NCBI GenBank assembly: GCA_013205085.1
Contig: JABMLH010000006.1
Location: forward strand, 216,160-280,159
Reading direction: 5' to 3'
DNA: 64,000 bases
Source of the DNA: Microbacteriaceae bacterium VKM Ac-2854
GTDB lineage: Bacteria; Actinomycetota; Actinomycetes; Actinomycetales; Microbacteriaceae
Shown here: one piece after another, positions 42,558 to 50,787 of the stretch
How the letters are laid out: each line of letters opens with the position of its first letter
Position numbering within the stretch: position 1 is the first letter of the stretch
The notes under the pieces: model-generated
What the model was told of the DNA's origin: nothing
Database searches by the model: none
The model's input: only the letters and a program-made list of their open reading frames with translations
Translations under genes and position numbers: made by a program

Positions 42558-43155
42558 CGAAGGCACGTACAACGACACCCCGGTGGGTCCGGACGACGCC
42601 GTCGCATTCCTTCCCGGTGTCGAATTCGAGACGCTCGCGGAGTTGTACGCCGCCGAAGCCCAGGAGTTGAACGATCTCCGGTCGCAGCTCTACGACGCGA
42701 TCGAAGCGGGTGAGCTGACCGCGATCGACATCACGAGTCGCTACAACCTCGAGAAGATGCATGAGCTGGCGAATGGTGCGATTTGGACGTGGGCGGGCCG
42801 ATTCAGGACCGCCGGGCTAAATATCGGGTCGCCTCCCGAGTTCATCCGTGAGCATCTGTACGGCGCACTGGATGGCTTCGCGTGGCAGACGGAGAATATC
42901 GAGACGATCGGCCTCTCACCGGAGCGTCTCGCGATGACGGCGCACCATCAGCTCGTGCGGATCCATCCGTTCGTCGACGGGAACGGGCGGATCACTCGCT
43001 TGTTCGCCGATGTGCTGCTGCTTGCCCTGACCGGCGATCGCGTCTTCGATTGGATAGAAGGAACCGCCTACTTCGATGCGCTTCGTCGCGCAGACTTCAC
43101 GATGGATGTGAGCGAACTCCTGACGATCGTCGGCGTGCAGATCTTCCGCGACTGA
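42550..43155 (+). CDS. fic: Fic-family AMPylator toxin
   Basis: A 201-residue single-domain Fic protein starting at TTG 42550 inside the end of the antitoxin gene. The complete active-site motif HPFVDGNGRITR lies at residues 139-150, with the catalytic His 139 and all ATP-binding residues, so it should be active when free. The flap region resembles WTWAGRFRTAGLNIG. No inhibitory helix motif is present in the Fic protein itself, consistent with inhibition in trans by the preceding antitoxin. In VbhT/FicT-type toxins the AMPylation target is DNA gyrase or topoisomerase IV; the target here is unknown. The pair is inserted between the LacI regulator and the GH30 gene. Confidence 0.93.
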   Translation: MADEGTYNDTPVGPDDAVAFLPGVEFETLAELYAAEAQELNDLRSQLYDAIEAGELTAIDITSRYNLEKMHELANGAIWTWAGRFRTAGLNIGSPPEFIREHLYGALDGFAWQTENIETIGLSPERLAMTAHHQLVRIHPFVDGNGRITRLFADVLLLALTGDRVFDWIEGTAYFDALRRADFTMDVSELLTIVGVQIFRD

Positions 43156-43162
43156 GTTCGAG

Positions 43163-43210
43163 AGGGTTGTCACTCCGTCCCGCCGCGCGGCGGGACGGAG
43201 TGACACCCTT
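43163..43210. terminator. Long bidirectional hairpin, GTTGTCACTCCG family
   Basis: Arms of about 21 nt (agggttgtcactccgtcccg and its partner ending gacggagtgacaccct) pair with one bulged T. It lies between the convergent fic and GH30 genes. The same core appears at 53494-53514 and in related form at 55720-55789, so it belongs to a repeated family. Confidence 0.88.
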
Positions 43211-43219
43211 TCCGTCATC

Positions 43220-46200
43220 TCAGCAGCTGCGGGCCGGGTAGGCGGCCGGGATCACGGTGCTGACCGGCGCGCCGTTCACGGTGGCCGAGGCGGTCACCGT
43301 CACCTCGCCGGCGGGCACCGTGGCCGCGCGGGTGCTGAACGCGGCGGACGCGTTCTTGCCCGGGCCCACCGCGGTGAACTGCTTCGAGCCGTAGCCGCTG
43401 GTGACGGTCAGGTCGACCGGCACCGCGGATCCGTTCGTCGCCACGACGGTCAGCGTCACCTTGCCCGCTACGCAGCGGGTGGAGGCGACGACCGCCACAT
43501 CGAGCGCGGGCGGCGCCACCACCGTGACGCGCACGGTGGTGGTGCTGGTCGAGGTGCCGTCCGCGGAGGTGACCACCACGGCGCCCACTCCCCCGTTCTG
43601 CTCGCTCGGCTGCGTCACGCGCACCCGCGCCGCCGCATCCGTCGCCACCGCGCCGAGCACCGGCATCCGCTCGGCGGTGACCGCGTACTCGGTGCGGGCC
43701 GGGTCGAAGTCGGCGACGCCGACGCCGTCCAGGCGCAGGGCGGCCAGCGAGCTGACCGCCGCAGGCGAGGCGACCGACTCGAACAGCTGCACCTCCGACA
43801 CGATCAGGTGCGTGGCGGCGTAGGCGTTCATCACGACCCGGATGCCCGTGGCCGTCAGCGGCGCGAACGTCGCGGTCACCGTCGGCGCCGTGCCGTCGGC
43901 GGGTGAGGCGACGGGCTGCGGCGTCTCCCAGCCGGGCACGGCGCTCCAGGTGCCGTCGGCCGCGCGGGCCTGCAGCTGCATCGTCTGCGCCCAGCTGTTG
44001 GTGCCGTCGCGGTAGAACTGCACCGAGACCTGCTGCACCTGGCGCGCCGCCGGGAAGGCGTAGGTCAGCGTGCTCTGGGTCGGCTTGTTCGTCGACACCC
44101 AGTTCGACCAGCCCTTGTCGCCGAGCACACCGTTGCGGGTGCGGTCCGCGCCGTAGCCCGACTCGGCGGAGGTGGCGGTCGCCGTGATGCCCGCATCCGG
44201 GTTGAAGTTACGCAGCGTGCCCGCCGTGACCAGCACGGAGAGCTTCGCCGGCAGGCTCGCCTCGTCGGCGGTCGCCGTGCCGTTCACCGTCACGACGCCG
44301 GGCTGCGCGAGCGCGGCGGCGGTCAGCGCGGACCAATCCCAGACCACCGGCACCGCGAAGGTGCTGGCGGAGGCGCCGACCCGGGCGGGGACGGTCGTCG
44401 GGGCGGCGGACTTCACGCCGGCCACGGAAGCTCCGGAGGCGACGGTCAGCGACACGGGATCGGTGGCCGTCAGTCCGCCGACGTCGACCAACGCGGTCAC
44501 GGCGATGGACTGTCCGTAGAGGTCGGTCGCGGTGCCGGGCACCTCGACCCGTCCGGCCGTCGCCCAGGCGGACGCGGCCGGCAGCTGCCAGGTCACCGCG
44601 GTCGCGGCTCCGGCACCCCAGGCGTACTGCGGAGCGACGGAGGCGGGCAGCGTCGGAGTGACACCCACCGCGGTGCGCGCCGCGACCGTCTGACCGGCGA
44701 GGGGCGCGAGGTCGCGCAGCTGCCAGGACTGGTTCGCGCCGCCGTTGGAGCCGTAGACCCCGACACCGGCGTTGTCGGCGCTGGACTGGCCGTTCACGTC
44801 GAGCGAGAGCGCGAGCGCCTCGTTCACCAGGGTGAACCTCACGCCGTCGGTGCTGTTCACGATCCAGCGGGTCGCCGCCGTGGTGGCCGCGCTGGCCGCC
44901 GAGATGCTGCGCAGGTCCGTGCCCGCGCTGGTGGCGCCGAGCATCCGTCCGTCCGCGGTCTCGAGCACAACGCGTCGGCTCGCCTCGCGCTCACCCGCCG
45001 GCACCTCGTGCACGGTCCAGGTCTGCTTCGCCGCGGTGGCGGAGTCGGTGCCGAGCGTGGTGATCGTGGTGGCGGTTGCCGAGGTGGTCGCCGTGAGCGC
45101 CTTGCCGCTCTGCGTGCCGACGAGCTGGTAGTCGTGGCCGTCGCGCAGCGTGGGCGCGCTGTCGGCGACGCCCGAGACGCCGTCGATCGCGAAGGTGGTG
45201 ACCGACTTGGCCGGCACGGTGACCGTCGCCGTCTTCGACACGGGGTCGATCGCGACGGCGGACTTCTGCACGAGGGCGTTGCCGGTGGGGGCGGCGGCCG
45301 ACGCGGCCTGCGTGGTCACGTACGGCGTCACGCTCGCGCCCGCGGCGATGCTGCCGAAGCGGGAGAGGTCCAGGGTGATCGAGCGCTCGCTGGTGCCGGA
45401 GTTGCTGTGCACGATCGTCGCGCCGATGCCGTCGGCGTCGACCGCGGCGGTGCTGGTCGCGTCATCGACGGCCATCAGGTGGTCGCCCTCGTGGATGAAC
45501 TTCGTGAAGTTGCGGATGGTGTTGAACTTCGAGTTCACCTGGACGCCGCAGGCGGGAGCCGCGGTCGAGACACCGCCGGCATCCGCGACGCGGCGTGCGG
45601 ACTTCCAGACCTCGACGCCGCCCTCCTGATACGGCTGGCAGTCCAGGTCGATGAAGATGGAACCCCAGTTCAGGTTCTCGCCCTTCGGGCTCATGTTGTA
45701 CAGGTCCTCCACCGGCTGCCAGAGCACCCAGGCGTTGGGCTCGAGCTCGCGCAGGTCGTCGGTGATCCGCGAGGCGATGCCGAGGCCGTTCTCGATGTTG
45801 ACCGGGTTGTAGCCCGAGACCCAGTTGCCCTCGATCTCGCTCATCCACAGGTCGGTGTCGGCCGACTTCGCGAGGTCGCGCACGGCCAGACGCCCGGAGG
45901 TGCCGTACGTGTGCACGTTCATTCGGTCGACCAGGTCGCGGGTCGCCTGCGGATACGCGGCCCAGTTGGTGGCGAAGATGCCCGGGTTGGTCTCGTCCAT
46001 CGCGGCGAGCCCGGCGTCGGTCGTGGAGTCCGCGAGTGCGGCGGCGACGTCGTCGATCAGGCCGACCTGACGGGTCGGGCCCACGTGCATGCCCTCCTGC
46101 CGACCGCCGACGGGAACGCCGTTCTGCAGCGTGGTGCCCCAGTAGTTGGTGTTGGGCTCATTGAAGGGATCGAGCGAGTCGACGCTGATGCCGTACTCGT

Positions 46201-46876
46201 CCTCGAGGTGCTCGGTGACCGTCACGAGGTACTTCGCGAACGCCTCCTCCGAGGCGGGTTTGAGCTGCTCGCTGGACGCGTTGAATCCACCCGAGACGTA
46301 GCCGCTCTCGGTCATGAAGTACGGCGCACTGTTGGCGAAGGTCTCCCAGTGCGTGATCTGCTCATCCGCGGCGAGGCGCTCGACCCACCAGCGCTGCGTC
46401 TCATCCGCCGTCCAGTCGTAGGAGGCGGGGTCGTCCGGATCCCACGCGGTGCGGACCGCCTCACGCTGCGCGTACGTGGTCGCCGCGCCGCCGTAGGTGC
46501 CCTCCGAGCCGTCCGGATCCGCCGCCCAGTAGCCTTCGACCGCGCCGCCGGGGCGCAGGTAGTCGGTGACGTCGGAGGCGTTGCCGCCGCCGATGTTGTA
46601 CCGGGCGATGTTGAGATCGAGACCGTCCTCGCCGAATACCTTCTGGTACAGCTCCTCACGTAGGGCCTCTGGATAGTCGCCGGTCGCGTTGGCGAACCAG
46701 ACCAGGCTGGTGCCCCAGCCCTCGAACGCCTCGCCGGCCGTGGCCGGGTTCGGCGTGATCCGCACACCATCGGCCGCCGCCGCGGGCGAGGCCGCGAACG
46801 GCACTGCGAGCAGCGCCCCGGCCCCGAGCGCAGCGCAGGTGGCCAGCGCGGTCAGCCGTCTTCTGAACATCGTCAT
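43220..46876 (-). CDS. Secreted multidomain GH30 glycosidase (endo-beta-1,6-galactanase-like)
   Basis: A 1218-residue secreted enzyme. Residues 1-35 are a signal peptide ending ASPAAAA. The GH30 barrel spans about 36-480, with acid/base Glu 240 in DPFNEPNTNYWG and nucleophile Glu 347 in LWMSEIEGNWVSG; the overall pattern (GWGTSLVWFANATGDYPEALR, LNIARYNIGGG) is that of the endo-beta-1,6-galactanase branch. Then come a beta-sandwich (to about 575), a ricin-like trefoil (about 580-725), Ig-like repeats (about 730-890), an F5/8-type carbohydrate-binding domain (about 895-1030), a cadherin-like beta sandwich (LAALRLDGVGVADFDPARTE) and a C-terminal domain. It probably cuts arabinogalactan side chains outside the cell for the ABC transporter and the GH35 enzyme. 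A LacI-type operator lies 84 bp upstream. Confidence 0.92.
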   Translation of the reverse strand: MTMFRRRLTALATCAALGAGALLAVPFAASPAAAADGVRITPNPATAGEAFEGWGTSLVWFANATGDYPEALREELYQKVFGEDGLDLNIARYNIGGGNASDVTDYLRPGGAVEGYWAADPDGSEGTYGGAATTYAQREAVRTAWDPDDPASYDWTADETQRWWVERLAADEQITHWETFANSAPYFMTESGYVSGGFNASSEQLKPASEEAFAKYLVTVTEHLEDEYGISVDSLDPFNEPNTNYWGTTLQNGVPVGGRQEGMHVGPTRQVGLIDDVAAALADSTTDAGLAAMDETNPGIFATNWAAYPQATRDLVDRMNVHTYGTSGRLAVRDLAKSADTDLWMSEIEGNWVSGYNPVNIENGLGIASRITDDLRELEPNAWVLWQPVEDLYNMSPKGENLNWGSIFIDLDCQPYQEGGVEVWKSARRVADAGGVSTAAPACGVQVNSKFNTIRNFTKFIHEGDHLMAVDDATSTAAVDADGIGATIVHSNSGTSERSITLDLSRFGSIAAGASVTPYVTTQAASAAAPTGNALVQKSAVAIDPVSKTATVTVPAKSVTTFAIDGVSGVADSAPTLRDGHDYQLVGTQSGKALTATTSATATTITTLGTDSATAAKQTWTVHEVPAGEREASRRVVLETADGRMLGATSAGTDLRSISAASAATTAATRWIVNSTDGVRFTLVNEALALSLDVNGQSSADNAGVGVYGSNGGANQSWQLRDLAPLAGQTVAARTAVGVTPTLPASVAPQYAWGAGAATAVTWQLPAASAWATAGRVEVPGTATDLYGQSIAVTALVDVGGLTATDPVSLTVASGASVAGVKSAAPTTVPARVGASASTFAVPVVWDWSALTAAALAQPGVVTVNGTATADEASLPAKLSVLVTAGTLRNFNPDAGITATATSAESGYGADRTRNGVLGDKGWSNWVSTNKPTQSTLTYAFPAARQVQQVSVQFYRDGTNSWAQTMQLQARAADGTWSAVPGWETPQPVASPADGTAPTVTATFAPLTATGIRVVMNAYAATHLIVSEVQLFESVASPAAVSSLAALRLDGVGVADFDPARTEYAVTAERMPVLGAVATDAAARVRVTQPSEQNGGVGAVVVTSADGTSTSTTTVRVTVVAPPALDVAVVASTRCVAGKVTLTVVATNGSAVPVDLTVTSGYGSKQFTAVGPGKNASAAFSTRAATVPAGEVTVTASATVNGAPVSTVIPAAYPARSC

Positions 46877-46927
46877 TGATGGTCCTCACTTCTTCACCGT
46901 CGAAAAGGGAGTCGCGCCACGCGAAGA

Positions 46928-46941
46928 TGTTCCCGGGAACA
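46928..46941. promoter_or_regulatory. Perfect 14-bp palindrome upstream of the GH30 gene
   Basis: TGTTCCCGGGAACA lies between the GH30 start and the LacI-type operator at 46960. It could be a second regulator's site or a hairpin in the leader. Confidence 0.4.
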
Positions 46942-46959
46942 GACTCGGGAGCGAGCATA

Positions 46960-46977
46960 CGTGTTGACGTAAACATG
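46960..46977. promoter_or_regulatory. LacI-type operator, site 3 (GH30 promoter)
   Basis: CGTGTTGACGTAAACATG matches site 2 (41191-41208) at 16 of 18 bases. It sits 84 bp upstream of the GH30 start, 5.7 kb from the other two sites, and links the secreted enzyme to the same regulator. Confidence 0.8.
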
Positions 46978-46985
46978 CGAAAGGG

Positions 46986-47345
46986 GTGGGCGGCGATCCT
47001 GGTGGTGCGGAGTCGGAACCGGCAGCGCGACGCGCGCACACGCTGCCGCAGTGGCTCGCCACGGCGGCGGGAGCCGGCGCGCTGCTCGCGGGCGTGATCC
47101 TGCTGCTCTTCTTCGGAGGTCGCGCCCCGATCTTCCCGGCGGCATCGAAGGGCTGCAGCTGCCGACCGCGTCGACGTGGGAACGATCCACCGTCCGGTAC
47201 GGGCACGATGACGATGGCCGAACGTGGGTGTTCATGTCCGCATCGTGCGGCAACACACCACGCTGACACGATTCGCCTCCTCCACAGGGTGAGTTTCGGG
47301 TCGAGTTTTCCAGCATGGCCTCTGCGGTGCGTTCAGCGTCGGTAG
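46986..47345 (+). other. Doubtful small membrane-protein frame or gene remnant
   Basis: The 488 bp between the GH30 and DUF222 genes contain one frame (GTG 46986) whose first half reads HTLPQWLATAAGAGALLAGVI and then a hydrophobic LLLFFGG, like a real membrane helix after a short cytosolic segment. The second half is Cys/Arg-rich and does not look like a protein. It may be a remnant of a truncated membrane-protein gene. No ribosome site worth noting. Confidence 0.25.
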
Positions 47346-47364
47346 TACGTGCTGGAATACTCGT

Positions 47365-48714
47365 ATGGATCAGAACGGGCGACAGCAAGCACCGCACGCG
47401 GTGCGCGAGACGGTACGGGAGTACGGCGACGAAGCCGCGTTCCTGGGCCGCTCGATGTCGCCGATCGCGCTGAAGCGAGCCGAGGCGCTGTACGCCGGGT
47501 ATCGGGCGGGAGTCGCCCGGCCGGAGCTGTTCGCCCTCGGCCGGTCGGTGCATGCGGAGCAGATCACCGACCTCGCGGAGCGGTCAATCCGGGCCGAGTT
47601 CGCCACCGCGATGGGCATCTCGGAGAACGCGGCCGCTCGCGAACTCGATCACGCTCAGCTGCTCATCGAGGAGCTGCCGCAGACGTGGGCGCTGCTGGAG
47701 GACGCGGCGATTCTCTGGGAATGCGGGCAGCTGATCTGCACCGCGGCCCGACGGGTGCCGCTCGCAGCGCGGGACGTGTACGACTGGCGGGCCGCGCAGA
47801 TGGCACCCGGCATGCGGCCCCACCAACTCAAGAAAGCCCTCGCGCGTCTCGTGGAGGCGTTGCAGGATCAGCCGCTCGCGGAACGACACGAGTTGGCGAA
47901 GGAGCGCCGCACCGTGTGGCTCACCCCCGAGGAGGACGGGATGTGCCTCATCTCCGCACTGCTGCCCGCCCCCGTCGCGCTCGCGGTGTACGACCGAGTC
48001 GACAGCATCGCGAAACTGATCCGCAAGGAGGACGAAGCCTGCACGGAAGAGCGCTCGTTGGCGCAGCTGCGCGCGGACGCGTTCGGGGACGTGCTCATCG
48101 ACGGCGACATCGCGGGTACCACTCCCGACTCGGATGACCGGGCTCGCACCTTCCTCCCCGGTGTCCGCGCCCGCGTGCGCATCATGGTCCCGGTGCTGAC
48201 GGCGGCGGGTGAGGACGAGGAGAACGCGGAACTCGACGGCTACGGACCCATCCCCGCCGACATGGCCCGCGGACTCGTCGGCACCGGCTCCGACTTCTAC
48301 CGCGTCCTCACCGACCCGACGACCTGCGCCCCCATCTCCGTGGAGCGGCTGAAGCGGTTCCCGCCGGCGGAGATGCGCGTGTTCATCCAGTTGCGCGACC
48401 TGACCTGCCGGTTCCCCGGCTGCACCCGCCCCGCGGCGAAAGCCGAGATCGACCACGCGCAAGAGTGGGCCCGCGGCGGGCACACCGCCATCCGGAATCT
48501 CCTGACCCTGTGTACCAGCCACCACCACGTGCGGCACGGAGACCAGTGGAGCTACCGACTCGCCCCGGACGGCACCGCGGAGTGGACCAGCCCCACCGGC
48601 AGACGGATCACCACCCATCCGCCCGACGTGCCGGGAGCGACACCGGGACCGGTGTTCCGAGACAAGCTGTTCAGCGAAGATCCACCGCCGACCGCCGAAC
48701 AAGCCGGATTCTGA
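47365..48714 (+). CDS. DUF222/HNH endonuclease (13E12-type), intact
   Basis: A 449-residue protein with an N-terminal DUF222 region (about residues 20-330) and a C-terminal HNH nuclease. The HNH core is LTCRFPGCTRPAAKAEIDHA followed by NLLTLCTSHHHVRHGDQW, with both CxxC-type Cys pairs and the catalytic His of the DHA/DHx motif. Sequence similarity to the other three copies in the window is limited outside the HNH, so it is an older paralogue. Start ATG 47365 sits in the context CTCGTATGG, close to the start context of the others. These proteins are abundant and variable in actinobacteria; some mycobacterial members are DNA-damage inducible. Biological role unresolved. Confidence 0.92.
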   Translation: MDQNGRQQAPHAVRETVREYGDEAAFLGRSMSPIALKRAEALYAGYRAGVARPELFALGRSVHAEQITDLAERSIRAEFATAMGISENAAARELDHAQLLIEELPQTWALLEDAAILWECGQLICTAARRVPLAARDVYDWRAAQMAPGMRPHQLKKALARLVEALQDQPLAERHELAKERRTVWLTPEEDGMCLISALLPAPVALAVYDRVDSIAKLIRKEDEACTEERSLAQLRADAFGDVLIDGDIAGTTPDSDDRARTFLPGVRARVRIMVPVLTAAGEDEENAELDGYGPIPADMARGLVGTGSDFYRVLTDPTTCAPISVERLKRFPPAEMRVFIQLRDLTCRFPGCTRPAAKAEIDHAQEWARGGHTAIRNLLTLCTSHHHVRHGDQWSYRLAPDGTAEWTSPTGRRITTHPPDVPGATPGPVFRDKLFSEDPPPTAEQAGF

Positions 48715-48747
48715 ACACCCCGCCCCACCCGCACTCCCCGCCCTCCC

Positions 48748-48980
48748 GCTGATCGAGCCTGCCGAAATCACAAAACCCGCACGGGATGGTTTCGGCAAGC
48801 TCAACCAGCGGAAAGGGAGACCCCGCGGACCCTGATTGAGACTGCCGAAATCACAAAGCCCACAGAGGATGGCTTCGGCAAGCTCAACCAGCGGAAGAGG
48901 GAGACCCCCCGCACCTGCTGATTGAGCCTGCCGAAATCACAACGCCAGTGAGCGATGGTTTCGGCAAGCTCAACCAGCGG
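48748..48980. repeat. Tandem array of three REP-like palindromic units
   Basis: Three units start at 48748, 48831 and 48917. Each has the left arm GATTGAGCCTGCCGAAATCAC (first copy GATCGAG, second GATTGAGACTG), about 20 variable bases, and the right arm GGTTTCGGCAAGCTCAACCAG, so each folds as an imperfect hairpin. Unit periods are 83 and 86 bp. No gene overlaps; the rest of 48715-49172 holds only the promoter region of the following ABC operon. Confidence 0.92.
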
Positions 48981-49172
48981 GAGTGTCGATCGGCGGCCGG
49001 TCCAGCCGACCCGCACGCCCGCGCGAGGGTGCCATGCCGCCGCGGCATCCGCAATCGCGATGTCATCCGGCTGTCACATGACAGCGGATGACCTCGCCCG
49101 CGCGACGCGGGGCCCGCCCGACGCGGATCCTGACGGGGTCGCCACACCGGCGACCCGTCGAAAGGACCCACC

Positions 49173-50783
49173 GTGACCATCGCGAGACGCAGCTTCCTCG
49201 CCTTCGTGCCCGCCACCGCCATCCTGCTCGCGGGCTGCTCGGCTGGGGCCGACGCCGCGACCGGAGCCGCCACCGCGGAGCCGGTGCCCGGCGGCATCCT
49301 CAAGGTCGGCCTGACCGACCTGCCGCCGATCCTCGACGCGTCGATCACGCCCTACAACAACTTCGTCGGCCGCGCCGTGGTCGACAACCTCTTCGACCAG
49401 AACCTCGAGACCGGCGAGCCCGAGCCGTGGCTCGCCACCGGCTACGAGGTCAGCGACGATGGCCGCGTCTTCACGATCACCCTGCGCGAGGGCGTCACCT
49501 TCAGCAACGGCGAGGTCTTCGACGCCACCGCGGTGAAGGCGAACCTCGACAACGCGATCGAGCTGCGCCGGAACGAGGGCGTCGGCGTGGCCGCCGCGTA
49601 CATCTCGGGCTACGTGCAGTCCACGGTGATCGACGCGAACACCGTCGAGGTGGAGTTCGAGTCGAGCAAGGCGAGCTTCATCCAGGGCCTCACCGAGAAG
49701 GCGCTCGGCATCGTCTGGCCCGGCAGCCTCGCACTGCCGTTGGCCGATCGGCAGAACAACGGCGTCATCGGCACCGGACCGTTCATCATCAACGAGATCG
49801 TGCCGGATGACCACATCACGATCGTGCGCCGCGAGGGCTACGCCTGGCCCTCCCCCAACTCCACGAACCCCGGCGACGCGTACCTCGACGCGATCACCTT
49901 CGTCGAGATCCCGGAGAACGGCGTGCTCACCGAGAGCCTGCTCAGCGGCGAGATCGACGCCACCGTCTCCTTCGACGTCAACGACATCGAACGGCTGAAG
50001 GGCGAGAGCTTCGAGATCACCAGCCGCGTCTCCGCCGGCGTGCCGGACACGCTGTACCCGAACCTCGACATCGCGCCCTTCAACGACATCGCCGTACGCC
50101 GGGCCGTGCAGATCGGCTTCGACCGCACCGAGATCAACGCCGGCGTCTACAGCGAGTACAGCCCGATCGCCACGGCGCCGGTCTCCACGCCGGTGCCCGG
50201 GTACGTCGACCTCAGCGACTCCCTCGGCTACGACCCGAAGGCGGCGATCGCGCTGCTCGAGAAGGCCGGCTGGGTCGAGGGGGCCGACGGCATCCGCGAG
50301 AAGGACGGCGTGCGCCTGATCTCGCACATCCTGTTCACCAGCGTGAACGACAAGCCGGCGCTGCAGCTGCTGCAGTCGCAACTGCTGAAGATCGGATTCG
50401 ACCTGCAGCTGGACCAGGTCACCTCGGCCGAGAGCACCGCCCGCCAGGAGTCGGGTGACTGGGGCATCCTCAAGGGCAACTTCACCCGCGCCGATCCCGA
50501 TGTGCTGCTGAACACCTACCACCCCGACTTCGTCACCTACGCCCGGTACACCCGCGAGAACGTCGGCGACCTCGCCGATCTGCTCGACGCGCAGACCACC
50601 GAACTCGACCCGAAGAAGCGGTACCCGATCGTCAAGCAGGCCCTCGAACTGATCGTGGACAAGGGCTACAGCTTCCCGTTCAACGAGTCCGGCCGCAGCG
50701 TCGCGCACGCGCCGACGAGCCACGGCTACTCGTTCACGCTGCCCGGCTGGTCGGTCTTCTCCGACGTGTGGAAGGAGTCGTGA
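49173..50783 (+). CDS. ABC transporter substrate-binding lipoprotein, family 5 (dipeptide/nickel type)
   Basis: A 536-residue lipoprotein from GTG 49173, with GAAAGGA upstream. The signal RRSFLAFVPATAILLAGCSA ends in lipobox LAGC (Cys about 22). The mature protein shows GGILKVGLTDLPPILDASI, EPWLATGYEVSDDGRVFTI, LREGVTFSNGEVFDATAVKA and the later ADPDVLLNTYHPDF, all standard for family 5 binding proteins for peptides, opines, glutathione or metal chelates. It is the first gene of a coupled operon with two permeases, a double ATPase and a flavin monooxygenase, which hints that the ligand is oxidised after import rather than hydrolysed as a peptide. Confidence 0.95.
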   Translation: MTIARRSFLAFVPATAILLAGCSAGADAATGAATAEPVPGGILKVGLTDLPPILDASITPYNNFVGRAVVDNLFDQNLETGEPEPWLATGYEVSDDGRVFTITLREGVTFSNGEVFDATAVKANLDNAIELRRNEGVGVAAAYISGYVQSTVIDANTVEVEFESSKASFIQGLTEKALGIVWPGSLALPLADRQNNGVIGTGPFIINEIVPDDHITIVRREGYAWPSPNSTNPGDAYLDAITFVEIPENGVLTESLLSGEIDATVSFDVNDIERLKGESFEITSRVSAGVPDTLYPNLDIAPFNDIAVRRAVQIGFDRTEINAGVYSEYSPIATAPVSTPVPGYVDLSDSLGYDPKAAIALLEKAGWVEGADGIREKDGVRLISHILFTSVNDKPALQLLQSQLLKIGFDLQLDQVTSAESTARQESGDWGILKGNFTRADPDVLLNTYHPDFVTYARYTRENVGDLADLLDAQTTELDPKKRYPIVKQALELIVDKGYSFPFNESGRSVAHAPTSHGYSFTLPGWSVFSDVWKES

Positions 50784-50787
50784 GCCG

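Noticed and set aside
48748..48980. Insertion sequence for the three-unit array
   Set aside because: No transposase frame, terminal repeats or target duplication. The hairpin units fit REP-like elements better.
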